From assembly GCF_027924105.1 (NCBI RefSeq), contig NZ_AP026972.1, forward strand, positions 1,674,001-1,738,000: DNA of 64,000 bases, read 5' to 3'. Made by a program: the position numbers and the translations under genes. Below the pieces are notes generated by a model that was given only the letters and a program-made list of their open reading frames with translations, had not been told where the DNA came from and did not search any database. This document shows positions 18,425 through 27,086 of this stretch, piece by piece (position 1 is the stretch's first letter; the number at the start of each line of letters is the position of its first letter). This DNA is from Polynucleobacter sp. KF022 (GTDB lineage Bacteria; Pseudomonadota; Gammaproteobacteria; Burkholderiales; Burkholderiaceae).

Positions 18425-18454
18425 AAACAAAAAGGGCCGCTTGCGCGACCCTTT
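18425..18454 (-). terminator. Rho-independent terminator after rpsI
   Basis: On the minus strand AAAGGGTCGC pairs with GCGGCCCTTT (one U-G pair) around a GCAA tetraloop, followed by TTGTTT. It sits 27 bases past the rpsI stop and ends the rplM-rpsI transcript before argC. Confidence 0.85.
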
Positions 18455-18480
18455 CGATAAAACTTAAGCGACTGAAAGAA

Positions 18481-18882
18481 TTAGCGCTTGCTGAACTGCT
18501 TACGACGACGCGCGCCGTGCAGACCAACTTTTTTACGCTCAACTTCACGAGCATCGCGAGTTACCAAACCTGCTTTAGACAGAGTTGGCTTCAAAGCGTT
18601 GTCGTAGTCGATCAATGCACGAGTAACGCCGTGACGAACTGCACCAGCTTGGCCAGTTTCACCGCCACCAGAAACGTTTACTTTGATATCAAAGGTCGTT
18701 AAGTGGGCTGTGAGAGCCAAAGGCTGACGAGCGATCATGCGTGATGTTTCACGAGCAAAATAAGCATCAATAGGCTTACCATTAACAATGATGTCGCCTT
18801 TGCCAGATTTAATGAATACGCGCGCAACAGAACTCTTGCGGCGACCTGTACCGTAATTCCAATTTCCGTAATTAATAGCCAT
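18481..18882 (-). CDS. rpsI: 30S ribosomal protein S9
   Basis: Small-subunit protein whose C-terminal tail reaches the P-site tRNA. The 133-residue product has the family core (YGTGRRKSSVARVF, GGGETGQAGAVRHGVTRAL) and the expected basic tail GARRRKQFSKR. It carries a short N-terminal extension (MAINYGNWN). Nine bases separate it from rplM upstream, the conserved rplM-rpsI operon. Confidence 0.97.
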   Translation of the reverse strand: MAINYGNWNYGTGRRKSSVARVFIKSGKGDIIVNGKPIDAYFARETSRMIARQPLALTAHLTTFDIKVNVSGGGETGQAGAVRHGVTRALIDYDNALKPTLSKAGLVTRDAREVERKKVGLHGARRRKQFSKR

Positions 18883-18891
18883 TTGGTTTCC

Positions 18892-19320
18892 TTAAATCTC
18901 TAACGCTTTTGGCTGTTGAGCCGCATGCGGATGATTGGCGTCGCCGTAGACTTTTAATTTCTTGATCATGGCATAGCCTAGTGGGCCTTTTGGCAACATA
19001 CCCTTCACAGCCTTCTCCAAAGCGCGACCTGGGAAACGGTCTTGCATCTTGTCGAAGTTAGTCGAGCTAATACCACCTGGGTATCCGCTGTGACGGTAAT
19101 AAATTTTGTTCAAGCCTTTAGTGCCTGTGACACGGAGCTTAGAAGAATTGATAACGACAATAAAGTCGCCAGTATCAACGTGTGGGGTGTATTCAGGCTT
19201 GTGCTTGCCGCGTAGACGGAGTGCCACTTCACTGGCGACACGACCGAGGACTTTGTCCGTAGCGTCAATCACGAACCATTCATGCACTACCTCATGGGAT
19301 TTTGCAGAAAAAGTTTTCAT
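18892..19320 (-). CDS. rplM: 50S ribosomal protein L13
   Basis: Early-assembling large-subunit protein that binds 23S rRNA. The 142-residue product equals the E. coli length and has the family signatures WFVIDATDKVLGRVA, HVDTGDFIVVIN and KGMLPKGPLG. First gene of the rplM-rpsI operon. Its leader, about 145 bases if transcription starts just past the upstream terminator, could host L13 autoregulation as in E. coli, but I do not see a recognisable L13-binding element. Confidence 0.97.
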   Translation of the reverse strand: MKTFSAKSHEVVHEWFVIDATDKVLGRVASEVALRLRGKHKPEYTPHVDTGDFIVVINSSKLRVTGTKGLNKIYYRHSGYPGGISSTNFDKMQDRFPGRALEKAVKGMLPKGPLGYAMIKKLKVYGDANHPHAAQQPKALEI

Positions 19321-19470
19321 GATTTCTCAAATTGTTATGGTCAAAAAAAATTACTCCAACCAAACTACGTCCACCTTGGCCCTGCTTATGTTTGCAAGCT
19401 CGCAGATTCTGCAATTTAACTGGTACAACAAATTACCGCTGACCGGCTCGGTAATTCAGTAAAGCCTTGA

Positions 19471-19499
19471 ATTGTAACCTAAAAAAAACCCAGGAACGA
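19471..19499 (-). promoter_or_regulatory. Possible rplM-rpsI promoter
   Basis: TACAAT (19476 to 19471, five of six -10 matches) with TCGTTC 17 bases upstream as a poor -35. It overlaps the downstream half of the small-RNA terminator. The remaining bases 19321-19470 contain no gene on either strand that I can support. Confidence 0.3.
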
Positions 19500-19582
19500 G
19501 TCCTGGGTTGGAATCCACCTATGTTTGGGTGGAGGAGACACTGGGAGGTAAGTCGCAGTCTTATACAAGACTGACTACCAAT
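19481..19582 (-). ncRNA. Candidate ~100-nt small RNA with three hairpins and anti-SD-like segments
   Basis: Read on the minus strand, three structures follow in order. Hairpin 1 (19576-19551): AGTC plus AGTCTT pair with AAGACT and GACT around GTAT, with a two-base bulge. A pyrimidine-rich stretch then contains ACCTCCC (19549-19543) and CTCCTCC (19537-19531). Hairpin 2 (19533-19514): TCCACC/GGTGGA. Hairpin 3 (19509-19487): AACCCAGGA/TCCTGGGTT with loop CTCGT, followed by eight T, a strong Rho-independent terminator. No minus-strand gene lies upstream that needs this terminator, so an independent transcript is the simplest reading. A -10-like TAGAAT sits at the expected distance. CCUCC repeats resemble the 16S anti-Shine-Dalgarno core. 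Function is unknown. Confidence 0.62.
19487..19509 (-). terminator. Terminator hairpin of the candidate small RNA
   Basis: Perfect nine-pair stem AACCCAGGA/TCCTGGGTT with a five-base loop, followed on the minus strand by TTTTTTTT (19488-19481, partly in the stem). It is a clear intrinsic terminator in the minus direction; there is no T-run in the plus direction. Confidence 0.8.
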
Positions 19583-19588
19583 ATGGTT

Positions 19589-19618
19589 ATTCTACACAAG
19601 GAATATGGTGCAACGCAA
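19589..19618 (-). promoter_or_regulatory. Candidate promoter of the small RNA
   Basis: TAGAAT (19594 to 19589, five of six -10 matches) with TTGCGT 18 bases upstream (19618 to 19613, the TTG of the consensus conserved). Predicted start near 19582, just ahead of hairpin 1. Confidence 0.4.
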
Positions 19619-19740
19619 GAATATTGACCAAAATCAATTTTATGATGCTTTTAGGCTATTTTTGGTAGAAAACATCATGACTTAAAAATTGGTAAACTGT
19701 TGATAATATTGATTAATTTAGTAAGTTAGGGGTCACTACG

Positions 19741-20163
19741 ATGGATTGTCGAGTATCTTGGTTGGGTAATGGTGGCATGGCTTTTTCAGCTGAAACTGGC
19801 AGTGGCCACCTTGTCAACATGGATGGAGCCCCAGAAGCAGGTGGCAGAAACCTAGCTCCAAGGCCAATGGAGCTCCTTTTAGCTGGCGCGGGCGGCTGCT
19901 CTGCATTTGATGTGGTTTTAATCCTACAAAGGGCCCGTCAGGCCATTAGCGGCTGCGAAGTGAACCTCAAGGCAGAGCGCGCTACAGAAGACCCTAAAGT
20001 ATTCACTAGGATCAATTTGCACTTTACGGTCAAAGGAAAAGAACTTGATCAGGCCAAAGTAGAACGTGCGGTCAAGCTATCACACGAGAAGTACTGTTCA
20101 GCCACCACCATGTTGGCCAAAACTGCAGAACTGACCTATAGCGTAGAAATCGTTTCAGAATAA
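19741..20163 (+). CDS. OsmC/Ohr-family protein, YhfA-like
   Basis: Members of this superfamily are thiol-dependent peroxidases; the YhfA-like branch is of unknown substrate. The 140-residue product has the two conserved cysteines, C53 in AGAGGCSAFDVV and C119 in KYCSATTML, spaced as in the family, and the PMELLLAG segment before the first. An AGGGG ribosome-binding site lies eight bases before the ATG. It stands alone: the region upstream is AT-rich and promoter-like, and the 3' end meets rnpB head-on, with the rnpB 3' end two to three bases past its stop. A redox role is family-level inference. Confidence 0.85.
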   Translation: MDCRVSWLGNGGMAFSAETGSGHLVNMDGAPEAGGRNLAPRPMELLLAGAGGCSAFDVVLILQRARQAISGCEVNLKAERATEDPKVFTRINLHFTVKGKELDQAKVERAVKLSHEKYCSATTMLAKTAELTYSVEIVSE

Positions 20164-20164
20164 G

Positions 20165-20475
20165 TGCAGAGTCAATCGATAAGCCGGATTCTGTCGCCTA
20201 GATTTGCATCTAGGGGCAATCATTCCTCTAGGCCGGCAGTTACCTGACGGCTCAAGCTCCCTACCCGCAGACTCAGCGGGACGCCTCATCGCCTGCTTAC
20301 TTGGGATTGCTCCAGGTGGAGGTTACCGCGTTTCACCGTAACTAAATACGCTCGTCTCTGTGGCCCTATTCCTCACGTCACCGTGGATGGCCGTTAGCCA
20401 TCACCCTTCCCTATGGAGTCCGGACTTTCCTCCCCCTCAATTAAGAGGCGGCGATTGCCCAATTGACTCTGCGCC
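20165..20475 (-). ncRNA. rnpB: RNase P RNA (M1 RNA, A-type)
   Basis: Catalytic RNA that trims tRNA 5' leaders with the RnpA protein. On the minus strand the diagnostic segments are present: GAGGAAAGTCCGGACTCC near the 5' end, the ACAGAATCCGGCTTAT at the 3' end that completes P4, and CAGAGTCAAT/ATTGACTCTG ends forming P1. About 311 nucleotides, on the short side for A-type RNAs. End positions are set by P1 and are good to a few bases. It sits between pyrC (same strand, upstream) and the convergent osmC-like gene. Confidence 0.95.
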
Positions 20476-20481
20476 TGCAGT

Positions 20482-20514
20482 CTAACGCAGTCAGAGCAAT
20501 TTAGCTAAAAAGTA
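20482..20514 (-). promoter_or_regulatory. Possible rnpB promoter
   Basis: On the minus strand TAGACT lies about seven bases before the predicted rnpB 5' end, with TTAGCT 18 bases further upstream as a weak -35. Positional evidence is better than the sequence match. Confidence 0.35.
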
Positions 20515-20528
20515 CTAAGTCTTGTTTT

Positions 20529-21587
20529 TTAAACGAGTGACCAAGCAATCGTTTCGCCAGCACGTAGTGGCACGATAGTGTCATCACCTAAAGGCAATTC
20601 AGCAGGGATGTTTTGGGCTTGCTTTGCCAAAGTAATTGTTTTGCTATTACGCGGCAAAGAATAAAAATCGGGCCCAAAGAAACTCGCAAAGCCTTCTAAC
20701 TTGTCCAACTTCCCGACACTTTCAAAAGCTTCGGCATATAAACCCAACGCATTAAAGGCACTGTAGCAACCAGCACAACCACAGGCAGCTTCTTTAGCAC
20801 CTTTCGCATGTGGCGCACTATCAGTACCCAAAAAGAAGCGGGGATTTCCACTCGTTGCGACCTCGAGCAGAGCAACGCGATGCTCTTCACGCTTCAGCAC
20901 AGGCAAACAATAATTGTGTGGACGAATGCCGCCGGAGAAAATGGCATTGCGGTTCATTAATAAATGCTGTGGAGTGATTGTTGCAGCAATCGTATTTTTT
21001 CCACCAGTGACTGCATCACGAACATAGTGAGCAGCTTGCTTGGTGGTGATGTGTTCAAACACAATCTTGAGATCAGGAAATTTTTTTCGTAATGGCTCTA
21101 ATACTGTATCGATGAAGACCGCTTCCCGATCAAAGATGTCAATGTCAGCACTGGTGACTTCACCATGCACTAGTAGTGGCATACCAACTGCCTGCATTGC
21201 CTCTAGAGCAGCATGACAATGCTTAAGGTCACTGACACCAGCATCGCTATTGGTAGTTGCTCCCGCAGGGTATAGTTTGAATCCCACAATACCAGCAGCC
21301 TTGGCCTTACGAACCTCATCGGCAGAAGTGTTATCAGTCAGGTACAAAGTCATCAATGGTGTGAAATCACTCACTCCCAGAGACTTTAAATTCGATTCAA
21401 TACGAGATTGATACGCTTTTGCTAAATCCACGGTAGTGACCGGTGGCTTCAAGTTGGGCATGATGATGGCGCGAGCAAATTGACGCGCAGTATCCGCCAA
21501 CACATCCTTCATGACTTCACCATCCCGAATATGCAAATGCCAATCATCTGGCTGAATCAATTGAATTTGTGTTGAAGTATTAGACAT
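20529..21587 (-). CDS. pyrC: Dihydroorotase PyrC
   Basis: Zinc enzyme that cyclises carbamoyl-aspartate to dihydroorotate in pyrimidine synthesis. The 352-residue product is the type II form: metal ligands HLH in DDWHLHIRDG (17-19), the carboxylated lysine in VGFKLYPAGAT, and downstream histidines in LVHGEV and FEHITT and the aspartate in LGTDSAPH. The ATG at 21587 (MSNTSTQIQLIQPDDW) is chosen because it lies one base after the stop of the glycerate kinase gene; a longer start would overlap it. It is the last coding gene of the long minus-strand series before rnpB. Confidence 0.96.
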   Translation of the reverse strand: MSNTSTQIQLIQPDDWHLHIRDGEVMKDVLADTARQFARAIIMPNLKPPVTTVDLAKAYQSRIESNLKSLGVSDFTPLMTLYLTDNTSADEVRKAKAAGIVGFKLYPAGATTNSDAGVSDLKHCHAALEAMQAVGMPLLVHGEVTSADIDIFDREAVFIDTVLEPLRKKFPDLKIVFEHITTKQAAHYVRDAVTGGKNTIAATITPQHLLMNRNAIFSGGIRPHNYCLPVLKREEHRVALLEVATSGNPRFFLGTDSAPHAKGAKEAACGCAGCYSAFNALGLYAEAFESVGKLDKLEGFASFFGPDFYSLPRNSKTITLAKQAQNIPAELPLGDDTIVPLRAGETIAWSLV

Positions 21588-21588
21588 A

Positions 21589-22941
21589 TTATTTATTAAG
21601 CAAGATGATGCGGAAGTCATTCACATTCGTAAGTGTAGGGCCAGTTTCCACTAAAGCGCCCAATTCTGCAAAGAAGCCATAACAATCGTGTGCCAATAGG
21701 AATTTTTCTGATTGCAGACCGGAGCTTAAGCTAGCCTGCCGAATACTCTCATCAAACCATGCCCCTGCATTCTTTTCGCTGCCATCAATACCATCGGTAT
21801 CAGCAGCCAAAGCAGCAATATTCGGCGCATCGGAACTGGCAGCAAATAGAGAGAGTAGATATTCACTACAACGACCACCGCGACCCTTCACACCTGCCGG
21901 AATAGTGACAGTGCATTCACCGCCAGAAATCAGAGCAAGCGGTTGATCAAACCCCTTGGCTATATAGTCACGCATTAAAGCAGCCTGTGCAATACCAACT
22001 TCTTGAGCTTCGCCAGTAATCGTGTCACCCAAAACAATTGGCTCGTATCCTTGGTGACAAACATACTCTGCAGCAGCTTCTAGACTTTTATAAGCAGTTG
22101 CAATGACATGATTCGAAACTTGACCATCCACTAAATCAGCATCTTTTAAGGTCTCAGGGATCTCTCCTGCTAAACCTCGCTTGAGATGAGCAAGAACAGA
22201 TATCGGAATAGTAGGTGTATCTAAATCGTATTTTTGCAAAATATTGAGTGCATCCAAATAGGTGGAGTAATCCGCAGCACAAGGACCGCTAGCAATATCG
22301 GCAGGTGAGTCGCCTGTGACGTCAGAAATCAATAAAGCTTCCACTCTTGCGCCACGTGCAATCGCAACCCTGGCCAAGTTACCACCCAAAATTGCAGATA
22401 GGTGTTTGCGCACCACGTTCATTTCTTCAATCGGGGCACCACTTCGCAAAAGCGCTTCTGTGGTCTTGCGCATGTCATCAATAGAAATGCCTTCTTGAGG
22501 CAAAGTCAGAAGGCTTGAGCCTCCCCCAGACACCAAAGCGATCAATACATCACCTTGCTCTAATTGCTTTGTTAGCGCCAATACTTCCACGGCCCCATCC
22601 ATACCAGCCTGATCGGGCACTGGATGTCCAGCCTCAATAATCTTTATGTAGCTTGTTGGTGAGTTGTGGCCGTAACGCGTCAGCACAACCCCATCTAATG
22701 TAACCTGCGGCCAATTTGCTTTTGCATAAGCTTCTAATGCACTAGCCATGGAAGCGCTAGCTTTGCCGGCACCAACAACCAAACACCTTCCCCTGGGTTC
22801 TTGCCCCCTAGGAAATATCTTTGCCAAATACTGCGGAACAATCAATTGTGGATCAGCAACTGCCACAGCAGCAGCAAATGCATTTTTCAAAATAGCTTCG
22901 GTGCTTTTGGTGATTGGGGTCGAAGATTTGCTTAGAGTCAT
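21589..22941 (-). CDS. Glycerate 2-kinase (MOFRL family, GckA/TtuD-like)
   Basis: Phosphorylates D-glycerate to 2-phosphoglycerate, linking glyoxylate or tartronate metabolism to glycolysis. The 450-residue product has an N-terminal DUF4147 domain (VVGAGKASASMA near 56; ALVSGGGSSLL near 140) and the C-terminal MOFRL segment (GGECTVTIPAGVKGRGG, AADTDGIDGS). It is one base from pyrC and nine bases from the ABC exporter gene upstream, so co-transcribed with functionally unrelated neighbours. Family is clear; the physiological route is not shown in this window. Confidence 0.9.
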   Translation of the reverse strand: MTLSKSSTPITKSTEAILKNAFAAAVAVADPQLIVPQYLAKIFPRGQEPRGRCLVVGAGKASASMASALEAYAKANWPQVTLDGVVLTRYGHNSPTSYIKIIEAGHPVPDQAGMDGAVEVLALTKQLEQGDVLIALVSGGGSSLLTLPQEGISIDDMRKTTEALLRSGAPIEEMNVVRKHLSAILGGNLARVAIARGARVEALLISDVTGDSPADIASGPCAADYSTYLDALNILQKYDLDTPTIPISVLAHLKRGLAGEIPETLKDADLVDGQVSNHVIATAYKSLEAAAEYVCHQGYEPIVLGDTITGEAQEVGIAQAALMRDYIAKGFDQPLALISGGECTVTIPAGVKGRGGRCSEYLLSLFAASSDAPNIAALAADTDGIDGSEKNAGAWFDESIRQASLSSGLQSEKFLLAHDCYGFFAELGALVETGPTLTNVNDFRIILLNK

Positions 22942-22950
22942 AAAGTTATT

Positions 22951-24774
22951 CTAATCAAGAGTGGCGCGCTCTTGCATCTGCCACATCTCAGCATATTTCC
23001 CATTTACTGCAAGCAACTCCTCATGAGTGCCATGCTCCACAATTTGCCCATGATCCATTACTAAAATTTGATCAGCATGAATGATGGTTGAAAGGCGATG
23101 GGCAATGATGAGTGTTGTGCGGTTCTTAGCCAAACTGAGAAGTTCTTCTTGAAAAGCACGTTCGGTTTTAGAGTCGAGCGCTGAAGTAGCTTCATCAAAA
23201 ATAAGCATGGCAGGTTTCTTTAAGAGTGTTCTTGCAATAGCAACTCTTTGTTTCTCACCCCCAGATAGTTTGAGACCCCGCTCGCCAACTTGAGTGTCAT
23301 AACCCTCAGGCAAGCGCTTAATAAAGCTATCAATTTGCGCAGCTCTGGCTGCCTCCTGCACCTCCTCTATCGATGCAGAGGGATTGCCATAGGCAATGTT
23401 GTATCCAATCGTGTCATTAAATAGCACGGTATCTTGCGGCACGATACCAATAGCTTTGCGCAAACTAGCCTGAGTGACGTCCTGAATATTTTGACCATCA
23501 ATCAAAATCTTTCCTGATTGAACATCATAGAAACGAAAGAGTAATCTTGCGAGAGTGCTCTTTCCGGCGCCACTTTGACCAACCACCGCTGTAATCGTCC
23601 CAGCAGGAATATTGAAGCTCACATCGCGGAGAATTTCACGCTTAGCATCATAGTGAAACGATACGTGCTCAAACCGCACGTCTGGGCCACGATCATGATT
23701 TTCAATTTGGAGTGTCTTAGCATCCGGTGAATCCGCTATCTCTTTGTCAGTATTGAGTAAAGAAAACATGCGATCCATGTCAGTCAATGCTTGCTTAATC
23801 TCACGATAAATCACACCTAAGAAGTTCAGAGGGATATAGAGCTGAATCATTAAGGTATTGACCAAGACCAAATCGCCCAAAGTCATGGTGCCATTGACTA
23901 CGCCAACCGTAGCGCGCCATAGAATTAGCATTAGACCAACTGCAATAATGATTTGCTGCCCAAGATTCAATACAGCCAAAGTCTTTTGTGACTTCACAGC
24001 AGCCGATTGATAGCGCAGAAGATTTTCATCGTAACGATTGGCTTCAAATGCCTCGTTACCAAAGTACTTCACTGTCTCGAAATTTAATAAGGAATCAATC
24101 GCCTTTTGATTGGCTTTCGAATCCATATCATTCATCGTGCGACGAAAATGTGTGCGCCACTCAGTAACTACGACTGTGAAAACAATGTAAAGAACCAAGG
24201 CGACTAAAGTAATCGCAGCAAACCAAATATCGTAGGAGTAAGCAAGGTAGCCTAAGACCAAACAAAATTCGATCAGTGTGGGCAGAATGCTATAGAGAGA
24301 ATAAGAAATCAGTGACTGTATGCCACGTGTGCCGCGCTCTATATCTCGACTTACGCCGCCAGTCTGACGGGCAAGATGAAAACTCAGCGCTAAGGAGTGC
24401 AAGTGCTCAAAAACTTGAAGCGCTACTTTACGAACTGCGTTCTGGGTGACCTTAGCAAACAATGCTTCGCGAAGTTCTGTAAATACAGATGCAAAAATTC
24501 GTAAAAGGCCATAGGCAACAATAATTCCCAAGGGAACGACCAAAAGTACTTGCGGTGAATTGACATTGATATTTAAAGAATCAATTAAGTCTTTCAACAC
24601 AATTGGTATGCCAAGATTGGTAACCTTGGCGGCAATCAAACAGCTAAGGGCAATCAAGACCCTAAAGCGATATTCCAAAAGATAAGGGAGAAGGTCGCGA
24701 ATAACGCGCCAGTCACCGCGCCCCGCTGTTTTTGAATCTGCGCTACCGTGATGATGTCCCGATGAATGTCTCAT
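22951..24774 (-). CDS. Atm1-type ABC transporter (fused permease-ATPase)
   Basis: Half-transporter with six membrane helices (about 30-320) followed by an ATPase domain (about 365-600): Walker A GQSGAGKST, signature LSGGEKQRVAIA, Walker B LIFDEATSALD. The 607-residue length, the GDWRVIRDLLPYLL N-terminus and the ETVKYFGNE segment are typical of the ABCB7/Atm1/HMT1 group that exports glutathione-linked or metal-bound substrates across the inner membrane. The N-terminal tail is histidine-rich (HHHG), suggestive of metal binding. Substrate is inferred from family only. Confidence 0.9.
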   Translation of the reverse strand: MRHSSGHHHGSADSKTAGRGDWRVIRDLLPYLLEYRFRVLIALSCLIAAKVTNLGIPIVLKDLIDSLNINVNSPQVLLVVPLGIIVAYGLLRIFASVFTELREALFAKVTQNAVRKVALQVFEHLHSLALSFHLARQTGGVSRDIERGTRGIQSLISYSLYSILPTLIEFCLVLGYLAYSYDIWFAAITLVALVLYIVFTVVVTEWRTHFRRTMNDMDSKANQKAIDSLLNFETVKYFGNEAFEANRYDENLLRYQSAAVKSQKTLAVLNLGQQIIIAVGLMLILWRATVGVVNGTMTLGDLVLVNTLMIQLYIPLNFLGVIYREIKQALTDMDRMFSLLNTDKEIADSPDAKTLQIENHDRGPDVRFEHVSFHYDAKREILRDVSFNIPAGTITAVVGQSGAGKSTLARLLFRFYDVQSGKILIDGQNIQDVTQASLRKAIGIVPQDTVLFNDTIGYNIAYGNPSASIEEVQEAARAAQIDSFIKRLPEGYDTQVGERGLKLSGGEKQRVAIARTLLKKPAMLIFDEATSALDSKTERAFQEELLSLAKNRTTLIIAHRLSTIIHADQILVMDHGQIVEHGTHEELLAVNGKYAEMWQMQERATLD

Positions 24775-24805
24775 CGCTCTATCTTATTCCTTATTCGTGC
24801 GGGCT

Positions 24806-25249
24806 TTAGTCTGCTGAAAATAATTTGAGGATGGCCTCTCCATTGCTGCGAGAGAAACATTTTTTTGCTGCATCTGCGTAAGGTAGCCACTCATAGGCCA
24901 CATGCTCTCTAGGGGCTAACTTTATTTCAGTATTTTCTGGAACCTCAAGCGCAAACCAATGTTCAGTATTGCGGGTGACACCGGGAGCATATCGAAAACG
25001 CCACTCCGGATAGATTTCATATTCAATCTGATGGTGCATATTTTGCAACGCAGCTTTTGGCAAGAGATCTACAGCAACGCCCGTCTCTTCAAAAACCTCG
25101 CGGGCTGCTGCTAATGCAAGATTCTCTTCAGGCGCATCAAGACTTCCAGTAACGGATTGCCAAAATCCAACGCGATCTGCTCGCTCTATCAACAAAACAT
25201 CCCTATTCGATTTATAGATAACTACTAAAACCGAAATAGGGATTTTCAA
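24806..25249 (-). CDS. nudB: Dihydroneopterin triphosphate diphosphatase NudB (Nudix)
   Basis: Removes pyrophosphate from dihydroneopterin triphosphate in folate synthesis. The 147-residue product has the full Nudix box from G35 to G57 (GSLDAPEEN ... REVFEETG). E. coli NudB is also near 150 residues and lies next to aspS, as here (21 bases downstream of aspS), which supports NudB over a generic Nudix hydrolase. Confidence 0.88.
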   Translation of the reverse strand: MKIPISVLVVIYKSNRDVLLIERADRVGFWQSVTGSLDAPEENLALAAAREVFEETGVAVDLLPKAALQNMHHQIEYEIYPEWRFRYAPGVTRNTEHWFALEVPENTEIKLAPREHVAYEWLPYADAAKKCFSRSNGEAILKLFSAD

Positions 25250-25270
25250 GAGAGCACTACTTAAATTGTT

Positions 25271-27070
25271 TTAAGCAGTCGGCGCTGCTTGGCGCAAACG
25301 GATATGTAACTCACGTAACTGACGCTCATCAACTGGACTAGGGGCTTGGGTTAATAAGCACTGCGCACGCTGAGTCTTAGGGAAAGCAATCACATCACGA
25401 ATGGATTCTGCGCCAGTCATCATAGTCACAATACGATCCAAACCAAATGCAATACCGCCGTGTGGAGGAGCGCCATACTGGAGAGCATCTAACAAGAAGC
25501 CAAACTTAGCTTGAGCTTCTTCCGCATCAATCTTCAATGCACGGAATACCTGGCTTTGAACAGCCTCTTGGTGAATACGTACAGAACCACCACCAATTTC
25601 GCTACCGTTTAACACCATGTCATAGGCTTTAGCTAAGCACTTACCTGGGTCAGACTCCAAGTACTGCATATGTTCGTCTTTTGGGCTAGTGAACGGATGG
25701 TGACAAGCAACCCAACGGGCTTCACCTTCATCGTAATCAAACATTGGGAAATCCACTACCCACAATGGCTTCCAACCTTCAGTAAATAGTCCATGCGCTT
25801 TACCCCAAGCAGATTGCCCAATACGCAGACGTAAATTACCGATTGCATCGTTTACTACTTTTTCTTTATCGGCGCCGAAGAAAATGATATCGCCGTCTTT
25901 TGCGCCAGTGCGCTTCAAGATGCCTTCAATCGCTGCATCGTGCAAATTCTTGACAATTGGAGATTGCAAACCGTTGCGGCCCTCAGCAACAGAATTGACC
26001 TTAATCCATGCCAAGCCTTTAGCGCCGTAGATGCTCACAAACTGGGTGTAGTCATCAATTTCACTACGGCTAATTTCAGCACCGCCAGGAACACACAAGC
26101 CCACTACGCGGCCGCCAACCTGGTTCGCTGCGCCTGAGAACACTTTGAAATCAACGTCTTTCATCAAATCAGTCAATTCAGTGAATTCAAAGTTCACACG
26201 CAAATCTGGCTTATCAGAGCCAAAACGCGCCATACCTTCTGAGTAAGGCATGGTTGGGAATGGGTTCGGCAATTCGACATTCATTGTCTTCTTGAAAATA
26301 TGACGAATCATGTTTTCAAACAAATCACGAATTTCTAACTCGCTCAAGAAAGCAGTTTCACAGTCGATCTGCGTAAATTCAGGCTGACGATCTGCTCGTA
26401 AGTCTTCATCACGGAAGCACTTAGTAATTTGATAGTAACGATCAAAGCCAGCCACCATTAACAACTGCTTAAACAATTGGGGAGACTGTGGCAATGCAAA
26501 GAACTGACCATCATGCACACGTGATGGAACTAAATAGTCACGCGCGCCTTCTGGAGTGCTTTTAGTGAGCATCGGGGTTTCAATATCGATAAAACCAGCA
26601 TCATCCAAATAACGACGGCACTCCATCGCAACGTTGTAACGCAAACGCAGATTCTTTTGCATTTGTGGGCGACGCAAATCCAATACACGATGAGTCAATC
26701 GGGTTGTCTCAGATAAATTCTCATCATCGATCTGGAATGGTGGTGTTACAGAAGCATTCAAAATTACCAGGCTATGACAAAGGATTTCTACTTTTCCACT
26801 TACCAAATCTACATTCTCAGTACCTGCAGGACGTGCACGTACAAGGCCTTTAATTTGAATGCAGAACTCGCTACGCACTTGCTCAGCAAGCGCAAACATC
26901 TCTGGGCGGTCTGGATCGCAAACTACTTGCACAAAACCCTCGCGGTCACGCAAGTCAATAAAGATCACGCCTCCGTGGTCACGGCGACGATTCACCCAAC
27001 CAGAAAGAGTGACTTCTTGACCAATGAGTGAATCGGTTACCTGGCCGCAGGTATGGCTTCGCATCGACAT
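25271..27070 (-). CDS. aspS: Aspartyl-tRNA synthetase
   Basis: Class II synthetase charging tRNA-Asp, possibly also tRNA-Asn; the discriminating status cannot be read from the sequence alone. The 599-residue bacterial-type enzyme has an N-terminal OB anticodon-binding domain (TLSGWVNRRRDHGGVIFIDL), motif 2 with FRDEDLRADRQPEFTQID, the bacterial GAD insertion (about 290-420), and motif 3 with GIAFGLDRIV. It lies 16 bases after the DUF502 gene and upstream of nudB on the same strand. Confidence 0.97.
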   Translation of the reverse strand: MSMRSHTCGQVTDSLIGQEVTLSGWVNRRRDHGGVIFIDLRDREGFVQVVCDPDRPEMFALAEQVRSEFCIQIKGLVRARPAGTENVDLVSGKVEILCHSLVILNASVTPPFQIDDENLSETTRLTHRVLDLRRPQMQKNLRLRYNVAMECRRYLDDAGFIDIETPMLTKSTPEGARDYLVPSRVHDGQFFALPQSPQLFKQLLMVAGFDRYYQITKCFRDEDLRADRQPEFTQIDCETAFLSELEIRDLFENMIRHIFKKTMNVELPNPFPTMPYSEGMARFGSDKPDLRVNFEFTELTDLMKDVDFKVFSGAANQVGGRVVGLCVPGGAEISRSEIDDYTQFVSIYGAKGLAWIKVNSVAEGRNGLQSPIVKNLHDAAIEGILKRTGAKDGDIIFFGADKEKVVNDAIGNLRLRIGQSAWGKAHGLFTEGWKPLWVVDFPMFDYDEGEARWVACHHPFTSPKDEHMQYLESDPGKCLAKAYDMVLNGSEIGGGSVRIHQEAVQSQVFRALKIDAEEAQAKFGFLLDALQYGAPPHGGIAFGLDRIVTMMTGAESIRDVIAFPKTQRAQCLLTQAPSPVDERQLRELHIRLRQAAPTA

Positions 27071-27086
27071 AACAATTTCCTATAAA

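Noticed and set aside
19106..19462. 118-codon plus-strand frame across the rplM start and leader
   Set aside because: Its first two-thirds is antisense to rplM and no ribosome-binding site or domain is seen.
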